A DNA stretch of 7,330 bases. Source: Giesbergeria sp. Lineage in GTDB: Bacteria; Pseudomonadota; Gammaproteobacteria; Burkholderiales; Burkholderiaceae_C. Below the pieces are notes generated by a model that made no database searches, had not been told where the DNA came from, and saw only the letters and a program-made list of their open reading frames with translations. The translations under genes were made by a program, and so were the position numbers. Of the stretch, positions 1-5,304 are shown one piece after another. Within the stretch, counting starts at the first letter, position 1, and every line of letters begins with the position of its first letter. The stretch is from the NCBI GenBank assembly GCA_017998735.1, contig JAGOCN010000016.1:1-7330 (forward strand), in the 5' to 3' direction.

Positions 1-1182
1 TCAGAACTGCTCGCCCGGCGCCAGAAAGCGCCACTGCCCGACCGGCAGGTTGCCCAGCAGCACCCGGCCCATGCGGATGCGTTTGAGGCCCACCACCTTC
101 AGGCCCACCTGCTCGCACATGCGGCGGATCTGGCGCTTCTTGCCCTCCACCAGCACAAAGCGCAGTTGCTCGGGGTTTTGCCATTCGACCTTGGCGGGTT
201 TGAGCGGCTGGCCGTCCAGGCTCAGCCCATGGCGCAGGCGCTCCAGCCCTTCGCGCGGAAACACCGCCTGCACATTGGTGCTGACCGGGTCGCGTTCATC
301 GATTTCCTGCAGCGGCGCACGGCGCTCGTCCGGGTGGTGCGCCTGGGCCTGGCCGGGGCCTTCGTAGACCACGCGCACCAAGTACTCCTTGTCCAGCGCC
401 GAATCCTCGCCGATCAGCTGGCGCGCCACGCGGCCGTCCTGCGTCAGCACCAAGAGGCCCACCGAGTCGATGTCCAGCCGCCCGGCCGGCGCCAGCCCGC
501 GCAGGTGCGGCGGCGAAAAGCGCAGGCCGCTGGGGTCGTCGCGCCAGTGGGTGCGCGGGTTGATGAGGGACACCGCCGGCGTGTGGCCGTCCTCGGCCTG
601 GGCGGACACATAGCCCATCGGCTTGTTCAGCAGGATGGTGACGCGGCCCTCCTGCTGGCGCTGGGCGGCGCGCTCGACCGTGACGTTGTCCTGCGGCGTG
701 ACCTTGACGCCCATTTCGGCGACGGCGCCGTTCACATAGACCCAGCCGTGCGCAATCCATTCGTCCGCCTCGCGGCGCGAGCACAGGCCGAGCTCGGCCA
801 GGCGCTTGTTCAGGCGCACGGCACCGGGCACGGCGGGGGCGGCTGCAGCGGTAGGCGCACCAGGACGCGCAGCAGCAGGGGCATGGCGCGGCGGCAACGG
901 TGCTGCCGCCGGCGCTGGCGCTTTTGCCCAGGGGCGGGCCGCCGGGTCCGGCGAACGCACGGGCGGCGGCGCGGTCCAGACATTGGCGGGCGGCCGGGCC
1001 GGCGGGCGCGGTGGCAGGGGCGCCGACCGGGGCAGGTTTCTGGACGCCGGCGCCGGTGCCGGCGCGGCAGAAGCAGCGCGGGCCGGCAGGCCCAGGCGGG
1101 GCCGCGCAGGCTTGGCAGCCCCGGTGGCAGGCGCCGGTGCAGGGGCGGGAGGGCGCGAAGGCGGGCGTTCGGCAGAGGTCAT
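1..1182 (-). CDS. rRNA pseudouridine synthase, RsuA/RluB/RluF family, with Pro/Ala-rich N-terminal tail
   Basis: Predicted to isomerise a specific uridine in 23S rRNA to pseudouridine in the cytoplasm. The 393-residue protein starts at the ATG at 1182-1180 and ends with TGA at 3-1. Residues 1 to about 120 are low-complexity Pro/Ala/Arg. An S4 RNA-binding domain follows (about 122-170, beginning VRLNKRLAELGLCSRREAD). The catalytic domain has LNKPMG near 185, the AGRLD motif with catalytic Asp237, and the C-terminal KKRQIRRMCE signature near 349-358. The end (LPVGQWRFL) and the RQIRRMCE block resemble E. coli RluF most closely, but RluF, RluB and RluE cannot be separated safely by eye, so no symbol is given. 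About 20 extra residues lie between NKP and GRLD. No Shine-Dalgarno is visible. In-frame ATG (1260) and TTG (1326) starts exist but would read through a repeat-like element. E. coli RluF is about 290 residues; the excess here is mostly the N-terminal tail. Confidence 0.9.
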   Translation of the reverse strand: MTSAERPPSRPPAPAPAPATGAAKPARPRLGLPARAASAAPAPAPASRNLPRSAPLPPRPPARPPANVWTAPPPVRSPDPAARPWAKAPAPAAAPLPPRHAPAAARPGAPTAAAAPAVPGAVRLNKRLAELGLCSRREADEWIAHGWVYVNGAVAEMGVKVTPQDNVTVERAAQRQQEGRVTILLNKPMGYVSAQAEDGHTPAVSLINPRTHWRDDPSGLRFSPPHLRGLAPAGRLDIDSVGLLVLTQDGRVARQLIGEDSALDKEYLVRVVYEGPGQAQAHHPDERRAPLQEIDERDPVSTNVQAVFPREGLERLRHGLSLDGQPLKPAKVEWQNPEQLRFVLVEGKKRQIRRMCEQVGLKVVGLKRIRMGRVLLGNLPVGQWRFLAPGEQF

Positions 1183-1185
1183 GGT

Positions 1186-1254
1186 GCTATAAAAAAAGGA
1201 GCTTCTGGCGCAGTCTGGTATTGCGCTGGAGCCGGATTTGGTACTGAATTCAAA
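1186..1254 (-). repeat. Degenerate copy of a Comamonadaceae-type intergenic repeat
   Basis: Read on the minus strand, the segment starts TTTGAATTCAG, continues with GGCTCCAGCGCA, a short loop and TGCGCCAGAAGCTCC, and ends in a T-run plus ATAGC. This order (TTTGAA, an AGCGC core, GCGC, AGAAGCT, T-run, ATAGC) matches my memory of a dispersed repeat found before or between genes in Acidovorax, Polaromonas and relatives. As plus-strand RNA, 1203-1212 and 1222-1231 can form a 10-bp stem using G-U wobbles around a 9-base loop. As minus-strand RNA, only the central 5 bp are perfect. It ends four bases before the synthase start codon, so it probably forms the 5' leader. The family assignment is recalled, not searched. 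Confidence 0.5.
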
Positions 1255-1429
1255 CGCCATACCGGCGGGCTGGCACCGCCCTGCTGCCGCACCCGCGCTG
1301 GCAGGGGGCGGTGTGCAGGCAGGCAAAGCACCGGGCCAAGCGGCAGTCTGCGCCGGGTTGGTTGTTGTGGTTGCCGTGGCTGCAGTGGTTTTTGCTGTCG
1401 CTGCTGTGGTCAGGCGGTATGGCTGGCAT
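1250..1429 (-). CDS. Candidate small Cys/His-rich protein, 59 residues, unrecognised
   Basis: An ATG at 1429-1427 is preceded on the minus strand by AGAGGA with a spacer of about 5 bases, one of the best ribosome-binding sites in the window. The ORF runs 59 codons to a TGA at 1252-1250. It lies 65 bases downstream of the regulator stop and upstream of the synthase, in the same direction. The product has six cysteines and five histidines (for example CFACLH and NHCSHGNHN) and a basic C-terminus. No signal peptide or membrane segment is seen and no family is recognised. The third-position composition is weaker than in neighbouring genes, and the stop falls inside the degenerate repeat. It may be a chance ORF. 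Confidence 0.22.
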   Translation of the reverse strand: MPAIPPDHSSDSKNHCSHGNHNNQPGADCRLARCFACLHTAPCQRGCGSRAVPARRYGV

Positions 1430-1446
1430 GGTAGTCCTCTGGCGGG

Positions 1447-1467
1447 GCCGGTGGCCGGTGGCCGGTG
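1447..1467. repeat. Three tandem copies of GCCGGTG
   Basis: The 7-base unit GCCGGTG occurs three times in direct succession (1447-1453, 1454-1460, 1461-1467) between the regulator stop and the candidate small ORF. It is short and GC-rich, and could be a slippage tract. No function is implied. Confidence 0.7.
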
Positions 1468-1494
1468 CAGCGTCCTGCCCGGCGCGCTGGCGTT

Positions 1495-2211
1495 TCAGCG
1501 CGCATGGCCGCGCAGCGCCTGCAGGTCCAGCACGCGCAGCCCGCCGTATTCCACGCGGATGGCGCCCTGGGCGTGCAGCGCGGCCAGCGCCTCGTTCACG
1601 CGCTGGCGCGACAGGCCCACCAGGTAGGCCAGTTCCTGCTGGGTGATGCGCAGCACCTTGCCCACGCCGGGGTAGAGCAGCGGGTTGAACAGCGCCGCCA
1701 GGCTGCGCGCCACACGCACATCGGGGTCGCTGATGCGGTCGATGGCGCGCGCGGCAATGAACTGGCCCAGGCGCTCGTTGAGCTGGTGCATCACAAAGCG
1801 GTTGAAGCCGATGGAGTGGTCCAGCAGCCATTCGAAGGTGTCTATGGGCAGGCCCGCCACCACGCTTTTGCGCAGCGCCTGCACGTTGTAGCGGTAGGGC
1901 TCGCGCTTGATCAGCGTGCCCTCGCCAAACCAGCCGCCCGGCGGCAGCCCGGCAAAGGTCATGGTGCTGCCATCGGCGTCGTCGCTGTTCATTTTCAGCA
2001 GCCCCTCGACCACGCCAAACCAGTAGGTCACCGGCCTGCCGACACGGCAGACATAGTCGCCCACCCGGGCGTCGCCCACCAGCAGCGCAGCAATGGCGCG
2101 CTCGCGCTCGTGCGGCTGCAGGGACGCAAGCCAGGGAATGCCGGCCATTTCTTCGGCATCGGGCGCACGGCGGCGCTGGTGCAGCGACAGGTCTTGGGTC
2201 ATGGGCTGCAT
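1495..2211 (-). CDS. Crp/Fnr-family transcriptional regulator
   Basis: A 238-residue DNA-binding regulator of normal family length. The N-terminal part (about 25-145) is a cyclic-nucleotide-binding-type beta-barrel with the GGWFGEGTL stretch (92-100) where CRP has its phosphate-binding cassette. A long dimerisation helix follows (about 133-165, including LNERLGQFIAARAIDRI). The C-terminal winged helix-turn-helix covers about 186-230, with recognition-helix signature LAYLVGLSRQRVNEALAAL. The residue after the cassette arginine is Tyr (YRYN, Arg107-Tyr108) rather than the Ser/Thr of cAMP-binding CRP. There is no FNR-type cysteine cluster; Cys55 is the only cysteine. cAMP or [4Fe-4S] sensing is therefore not supported, and the signal is unknown. 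The ATG at 2211 is the most upstream; a second ATG at 2202 is possible, and neither has a strong Shine-Dalgarno. The gene is divergent from the binding-protein gene across a 130-base AT-rich gap, so it is the likely local regulator and may autoregulate. Confidence 0.9.
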   Translation of the reverse strand: MQPMTQDLSLHQRRRAPDAEEMAGIPWLASLQPHERERAIAALLVGDARVGDYVCRVGRPVTYWFGVVEGLLKMNSDDADGSTMTFAGLPPGGWFGEGTLIKREPYRYNVQALRKSVVAGLPIDTFEWLLDHSIGFNRFVMHQLNERLGQFIAARAIDRISDPDVRVARSLAALFNPLLYPGVGKVLRITQQELAYLVGLSRQRVNEALAALHAQGAIRVEYGGLRVLDLQALRGHAR

Positions 2212-2341
2212 TATTCAAAAGATATATCCAAAAGACATGCACCTTTTTTGGGCAGAACGCAAGGTTTGTCTGAAGGAGTGAACTTGTGACAATATTTTTC
2301 AAAATGCGTTTTTTGCATTCAGCCCTGAAGGAATTGTCGCC
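2212..2341. promoter_or_regulatory. AT-rich divergent promoter/operator region
   Basis: This 130-base gap separates the divergent start codons of the Crp/Fnr regulator and the first binding protein and is far richer in A/T than its surroundings. It contains the palindrome GATATATC (2221-2228) flanked by direct repeats CAAAAGA (2216-2222, 2229-2235), a TTGTGACAA inverted element (2284-2292) containing a CRP-like TGTGA half-site, and AATGC/GCATT arms (2303-2307, 2315-2319). The octamer CTGAAGGA occurs twice (2270-2277, 2325-2332); the second copy supplies the AAGGA ribosome-binding site of the binding protein. No full CRP (TGTGA-N6-TCACA) or FNR (TTGAT-N4-ATCAA) site is present. No confident -35/-10 pair could be picked. 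Confidence 0.55.
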
Positions 2342-2381
2342 ATGTCCAGTGCCAGCCCCTCTGCTTCCTGCCCTGCCGTGA
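2286..2381 (+). CDS. Candidate 31-residue leader ORF overlapping the binding-protein start
   Basis: A full AAGGAG at 2273-2278 sits 7 bases before a GTG at 2286. The frame runs 31 codons to TGA at 2379-2381, passing over the ATG of the binding protein (2342) in another frame. An in-frame ATG at 2304 is an alternative start. The product would begin MTIFFKMRFLHSALKELS. The only support is the ribosome-binding site and its spacing. It could be a regulatory or coupling leader, or the AAGGAG could be chance. Confidence 0.18.
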   Translation: MTIFFKMRFLHSALKELSPCPVPAPLLPALP

Positions 2382-3517
2382 ACACCGGGCGGCGCCGCTG
2401 GCTGGCCGGTGCCCTGGCAGCGCCCTGGCTGCTGGGCCAGGGCGCTGCGCAGGCACAGCAGGCCACACTGCAGATTGGCCAGTCCGCCGCCCTGACCGGG
2501 CCGCTGGGCGAGCTGGGCCAGGCCATGCGCCACGGCGCACAGGCCGGTTTTGCCGTGGTCAACCAGCGCGGTGGTGTGCATGGCCGCCAGATTGTGCTGA
2601 CCACCCTGGACGATGGCTACGAGGTGGCGCGTGCCGTGGCCAATGTCACCCAGCTGCTGGCCCGGCCAGACTGTTTTGCGCTTTTTGGCTGCATGGGCAC
2701 CCCCACGGTGCAGGCCACGCTGGCCCAGGTGAAGGCTGCTGGTGTGCCCCTGTTTGCACCCTTCACGGGCAGCCAGAGCACGCGCACCGCCGGCGCGCGC
2801 CATGTGTTCAACATCCGCGCCAGCTATGCAGACGAGGTGCAAAAAATCCTGCAGCACCTGTCCACCCTGGGCCTCAAGCGCGTGGGCGTGGTGACCCAGG
2901 CCAACAGCTTTGGCCAGGAAGTGCTGGACGAGGTGCAGGCCGGCGCGGCGCGGCTGAAGCTGTCCCTGGTGGCCAAGGCCAGGGTGCGCGACGATGGCGT
3001 GGACGCCCAGGAAACCGCCCGGCAGATGGCTTCCGCCGCGCCCGAGGCCATCGTCATGGGACTGGCCGGCACGGCGGCGCTGTCCTTCGTGCAGTCGTTC
3101 CGGCCGATCAACACCAGCACCGCCCTCTACGCCATGTCGGTGCATGGCACGCCTGCCAGCCTGAACGCCCTGCGCACCCACGCCAAGGACATGGCCATCA
3201 CCCAGGTGGTGCCGATGCCCGAGGGCGGCAACGCGCCCCTGGTGCGCGAATTCCAGCAGGCATGGCAAGCGCTGGGGCAGACCGAAGAGCCTTCGCATGT
3301 GGCGCTGGAGGGTTACATCAATGCGCGTGCCTTTGCCGAGGCGCTGCAGCGCGCCGGCAAAAACCCCACACGCGCCGCCTTCATCGATGCCACCTGGAGC
3401 CTGCAGCAGTGGGACATGGGCGGTTTCCAGGTCAACGCCAGCACCCCCGAGCACAGCGCCTCGCGCTTTGTCGAGCTGACGATGGTGGTGGGGCGCGCCG
3501 GCCAGCTGCGGCGCTGA
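2342..3517 (+). CDS. Branched-chain-amino-acid-type ABC transporter substrate-binding protein (first paralogue)
   Basis: A 391-residue periplasmic protein of the type 1 binding-fold family (Peripla_BP_6, LivK-like), expected to deliver a ligand to a LIV-type ABC permease. The start is set by AAGGA at 2328-2332, nine bases before the ATG. The N-terminus is signal-peptide-like: twin-arginine-type GRRRWLAGA (16-24), a hydrophobic core, and likely cleavage after AQA at residue 38. The mature protein begins with the strand IGQSAALTGPLG (45-56). It has Cys111 and Cys117 near the position of the conserved disulfide of Liv proteins, FNIRASYADE (156-165) in the hinge/ligand region, and EGYINARAFAEAL (323-335). 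Length is normal. It is divergent from the Crp/Fnr gene, and a paralogue follows. The ligand cannot be told from sequence; this family also binds aromatic acids, amides and other organic acids besides amino acids. Confidence 0.92.
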   Translation: MSSASPSASCPAVNTGRRRWLAGALAAPWLLGQGAAQAQQATLQIGQSAALTGPLGELGQAMRHGAQAGFAVVNQRGGVHGRQIVLTTLDDGYEVARAVANVTQLLARPDCFALFGCMGTPTVQATLAQVKAAGVPLFAPFTGSQSTRTAGARHVFNIRASYADEVQKILQHLSTLGLKRVGVVTQANSFGQEVLDEVQAGAARLKLSLVAKARVRDDGVDAQETARQMASAAPEAIVMGLAGTAALSFVQSFRPINTSTALYAMSVHGTPASLNALRTHAKDMAITQVVPMPEGGNAPLVREFQQAWQALGQTEEPSHVALEGYINARAFAEALQRAGKNPTRAAFIDATWSLQQWDMGGFQVNASTPEHSASRFVELTMVVGRAGQLRR

Positions 3518-3613
3518 CCGGCAAGGCGCGGCCGGCAAGGGCCGGTCTCGCATGGAACCCAAAGGTCAAAGGTGCGGCCCGCACCCAGGCGGCGGTTGCA
3601 TCACCCTGCCTGC

Positions 3614-3638
3614 GCAGGCCTTCTCTGGCTTGGCCTGC
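3614..3638. repeat. Perfect 7-bp inverted repeat, spacer 11
   Basis: GCAGGCC (3614-3620) and GGCCTGC (3632-3638) are exact reverse complements and could form a stem-loop in the 3' region of the first binding-protein transcript. No T-run follows, so it is not a classical intrinsic terminator. It might stabilise a 3' end or be chance in GC-rich DNA. Confidence 0.5.
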
Positions 3639-3692
3639 CCCTGCCTGAAATTCGCAGCCCAGGCACGGCAGCGTATTGCCAGCACTACAACG

Positions 3693-3722
3693 CACTGGCT
3701 TTGCATGCAACCAGTGTTTTTT
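3693..3722 (+). terminator. Probable rho-independent terminator of the first binding-protein gene
   Basis: CACTGG (3693-3698) pairs exactly with CCAGTG (3711-3716). The loop itself contains the palindrome TTGCATGCAA (3701-3710), which can extend the helix past a two-base bulge. Six T follow at once (3717-3722). This is the form of an intrinsic terminator for plus-strand transcription, 176 bases after the first binding-protein stop. If active, it would uncouple the two paralogues. The outer stem is only 6 bp, so efficiency is uncertain. Confidence 0.55.
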
Positions 3723-3759
3723 GTGTTGCAATCTGCTACGTATTTGCATGAATATTTAC

Positions 3760-3778
3760 CCTGTTTTGAGAAAACAGG
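3760..3778. promoter_or_regulatory. Perfect inverted repeat CCTGTTTTgagAAAACAGG, operator candidate
   Basis: Two exact 8-base arms (3760-3767 and 3771-3778) flank GAG. The repeat lies in the AT-rich segment after the terminator and upstream of the second binding protein, where a promoter would be expected. A 19-bp dyad fits a dimeric regulator site. It does not match CRP or FNR consensus sites, and no similar dyad was seen before the first binding protein or the ligase. It could also form an RNA hairpin, but only a weak T-rich tail follows. Confidence 0.45.
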
Positions 3779-3955
3779 TTTGCCGTTTGTTTCAGCAAAG
3801 CCAGGGGTTGTGGTGCTTTTCATGGCCACTCCTGCCGCAGGCGGGAAAGGGCCAAAGGCTTTGCAAGACAACCGCTGCCCGCTGCCCCGCTTCCTTGCCT
3901 TTCCATCGCCAGCACCTGTATGGCTGCTTCCCTTTTCTGCACTGCTCCCATTGCC

Positions 3956-5170
3956 ATGAACCATTTTCCGACCTGCCCCACCCTTGCTGACCATGCTTCT
4001 GCCCATGCCGAGGGCGGTGACGCCGCCGTGCCGCGCCCCGACCGCCGCCGCCTGCTGGCCGGCGCCCTGGCGCTGCCACTGCTGGGGGTGGGCGCGGCGG
4101 CACGCGCTGCTGCAGACACGCCGGTGCGCATTGGCCAGTCCATTGCGCTCACCGGTCCGCTGGGCGACCTGGGCTCGGCCATGCACCAGGGCGCGCAGGC
4201 GGCATTTGCCGGCGTCAATGCGCGCGGCGGCGTGAACGGGCGCCGCATCGAGCTGACCACGCTGGACGACGGCTACGACGTGGCACGCTCGGTGACCAAC
4301 GTGAACCAGCTGCTGGCCATGCCCGACTGCCTGGCCCTGTTCAACTGCATGGGCACCCCCATGGTGGCGGCCTCCCTGCCCAAGGTGATGGAAACCGGGG
4401 TGCCGCTGTTTGCCCCGTTCACCGGCGCGCAGCTCAGCCGCGTCAAGGGCGCGCGCAACATCTTCAACATCCGCGCCAGCTATGCCGATGAGGCGCAGAA
4501 GGTGGTGCAGCACCTGCAAACCCTGGGCATCCAGCGCATTGCCGTGGTCTACCAGGCCAACACCTTTGGCCGCGAGGTGCTGGCCGGCGTGCAGCAGGCG
4601 ATGGCCCGGCTCAAGCTGCCCGAAGCAGCCACCGCCACGGTGCAGGACGATGCCTCCGACGCGCAGACCAGCGCCCAGAAGCTGGCCGACGCCGACCCCG
4701 AAGCCGTCATTGTCGGGCTGGCCGGCAAGCCGGCGCTGCAGTTCGTCAAGGCCTTCCGGCCGCTGCGCCGCGGGGTGAACGTGTATGCGCTGTCGGTGAT
4801 GGGCACCTCGGCCAGCATCAAGGCGCTGGGCGCCGACGCCACCGGCATGGCGGTGTCGCAGGTGATGCCGCTGCCCACCAAATCCATTGCGCCGGTGGTG
4901 CGCGAATTCCAGCAGGCCTGGAAGGCCGCCGGCGCCAGTGCCGAGCCTTCGCACCTGGCGCTGGAGGGCTACATCAATGCGCGCGTGTTCGCCGAGGCGC
5001 TGCAGCGTGCCGGCAGCAACCCGACCCGCGCCAGCTTCATCAACGCCACCTGGGAACTCAAGCGCCTGGACCTGGGCGGCTTTGAAATTGCCGCCACCGC
5101 GCCCGAGCACAGTGCCTCGCGCTTTGTCGAGCTGACGATGATCGGGCGCGACGGCCGCTTCATGCGCTGA
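3956..5170 (+). CDS. Branched-chain-amino-acid-type ABC transporter substrate-binding protein (second paralogue)
   Basis: A 404-residue LivK/Peripla_BP_6 periplasmic binding protein, by eye about two thirds identical to the preceding paralogue along the mature chain and almost without gaps. The signal region has a twin-arginine-like DRRRLLAGA (29-36), a hydrophobic core, and likely cleavage after the alanines at 51-53. Shared landmarks are IGQSIALTGPLG (59-70), Cys125 and Cys131, FNIRASYADEAQK (170-182), EGYINARVFAEAL (337-349) and a near-identical C-terminal block PEHSASRFVELTM. The start is uncertain: ATG 3920 and ATG 3956 both lack a Shine-Dalgarno. GTG 4028, about 13 bases after GAGGG, would give the shortest normal signal peptide, and G/C third-position bias becomes strong only there. 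The end (TGA 5168-5170) is firm. The long leader and upstream terminator suggest separate expression. The ligand is unknown and may differ from that of its paralogue. Confidence 0.9.
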   Translation: MNHFPTCPTLADHASAHAEGGDAAVPRPDRRRLLAGALALPLLGVGAAARAAADTPVRIGQSIALTGPLGDLGSAMHQGAQAAFAGVNARGGVNGRRIELTTLDDGYDVARSVTNVNQLLAMPDCLALFNCMGTPMVAASLPKVMETGVPLFAPFTGAQLSRVKGARNIFNIRASYADEAQKVVQHLQTLGIQRIAVVYQANTFGREVLAGVQQAMARLKLPEAATATVQDDASDAQTSAQKLADADPEAVIVGLAGKPALQFVKAFRPLRRGVNVYALSVMGTSASIKALGADATGMAVSQVMPLPTKSIAPVVREFQQAWKAAGASAEPSHLALEGYINARVFAEALQRAGSNPTRASFINATWELKRLDLGGFEIAATAPEHSASRFVELTMIGRDGRFMR

Positions 5171-5236
5171 GCGCAGGCACGGCCGGGGGCATGGCAGAAC
5201 CACGGCGGGCCACCGGCCACGGTCACAGCCCCGGCA

Positions 5237-5270
5237 TTGCGGGTTTTGCCTTAAGGGGGTTAACCCGCAA
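5237..5270. promoter_or_regulatory. Perfect 9-bp inverted repeat with alternative inner palindromes
   Basis: TTGCGGGTT (5237-5245) and AACCCGCAA (5262-5270) are exact reverse complements around a 16-base spacer. The spacer and right arm also hold two complete palindromes, CCTTAAGG (5249-5256) and GGGTTAACCC (5257-5266), which compete with the long stem. It lies 66 bases after the second binding-protein stop and 117 bases before the ligase start. It may be a terminator (only a weak T-rich tail, ATTGTCATT), an attenuator-like switch or an operator. Confidence 0.5.
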
Positions 5271-5271
5271 A

Positions 5272-5289
5272 TTGTCATTACAAAGACAA
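5272..5289. promoter_or_regulatory. Inverted repeat TTGTC-N8-GACAA, regulator-site candidate
   Basis: Exact 5-base arms TTGTC (5272-5276) and GACAA (5285-5289) flank ATTACAAA in an AT-rich patch upstream of the ligase. TTGTC and GACAA also occur as an inverted pair with a longer spacer (17 bases) in the divergent region at 2266-2292. A common regulator could be involved, but the arms are short and the spacing differs. Confidence 0.3.
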
Positions 5290-5304
5290 GAAAACGTCAA
5301 AGTG

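Larger units (their letters stand above)
1183..1494. other. 312-base gap between the pseudouridine synthase and the Crp/Fnr regulator
   Basis: No well-supported gene lies in this stretch. It contains a degenerate Comamonadaceae-type repeat next to the synthase start, a candidate minus-strand small ORF, and three tandem 7-base units near the regulator stop. No convincing rho-independent terminator for the minus-strand regulator gene was found. The T-run on the minus strand at 1197-1191 follows only a 5-bp perfect stem (GCGCA/TGCGC) with mismatches beyond it. Confidence 0.6.
3518..3955. other. 438-base gap between the two binding-protein genes
   Basis: No supported gene lies here. From left to right it holds a GC-rich hairpin-forming stretch right after the first stop (GGCCGGC 3530-3536 with GCCGGTC 3541-3547, one G-T pair), a perfect 7-bp inverted repeat (3614-3620 with 3632-3638), an intrinsic-terminator candidate, and an AT-rich segment of about 100 bases (3690-3800) with a perfect 8-bp inverted repeat. 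The last 150 bases before the second binding protein contain no clear promoter or ribosome-binding site. Confidence 0.6.

Noticed and set aside
1191..1231. Rho-independent terminator for the minus-strand regulator transcript
   Set aside because: A seven-base T-run is present, but the minus-strand stem has only 5 contiguous pairs with mismatches outside. It fits better as part of the degenerate repeat.
166..1434. 422-codon plus-strand open frame opposite the pseudouridine synthase
   Set aside because: Antisense shadow. The minus-strand reading shows the S4 domain and GRLD catalytic motif.
2284..2302. Full CRP or FNR binding site
   Set aside because: Only one TGTGA half-site is present. The other half does not match TCACA at the right spacing, and no TTGAT-N4-ATCAA is found.
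1250..3562. 770-codon minus-strand open frame spanning the regulator and first binding protein
   Set aside because: It overlaps two confident genes in other frames and crosses the divergent promoter region. Only its last 59 codons, which have their own ATG and ribosome-binding site, were kept as a low-confidence candidate.
3726..3754. Sigma-70 promoter with -35 TTGCAA before the second binding protein
   Set aside because: At 17-base spacing the -10 hexamer would be TGAATA, a poor match, so no promoter call is made.
3676..3990. 104-codon Cys-rich plus-strand frame in the gap between the binding proteins
   Set aside because: It starts with TTG without a ribosome-binding site, runs through the terminator and the dyad, and overlaps the second binding-protein start.
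5182..5235. GCCGGGG/CCCCGGC inverted arms after the second binding-protein stop
   Set aside because: The spacer is 40 bases and the arms are all G/C, which is expected by chance in this composition.
3566..5278. 570-codon minus-strand open frame opposite the second binding protein
   Set aside because: Antisense shadow of the second binding protein, with the same low-information composition. It also runs through AT-rich intergenic DNA.
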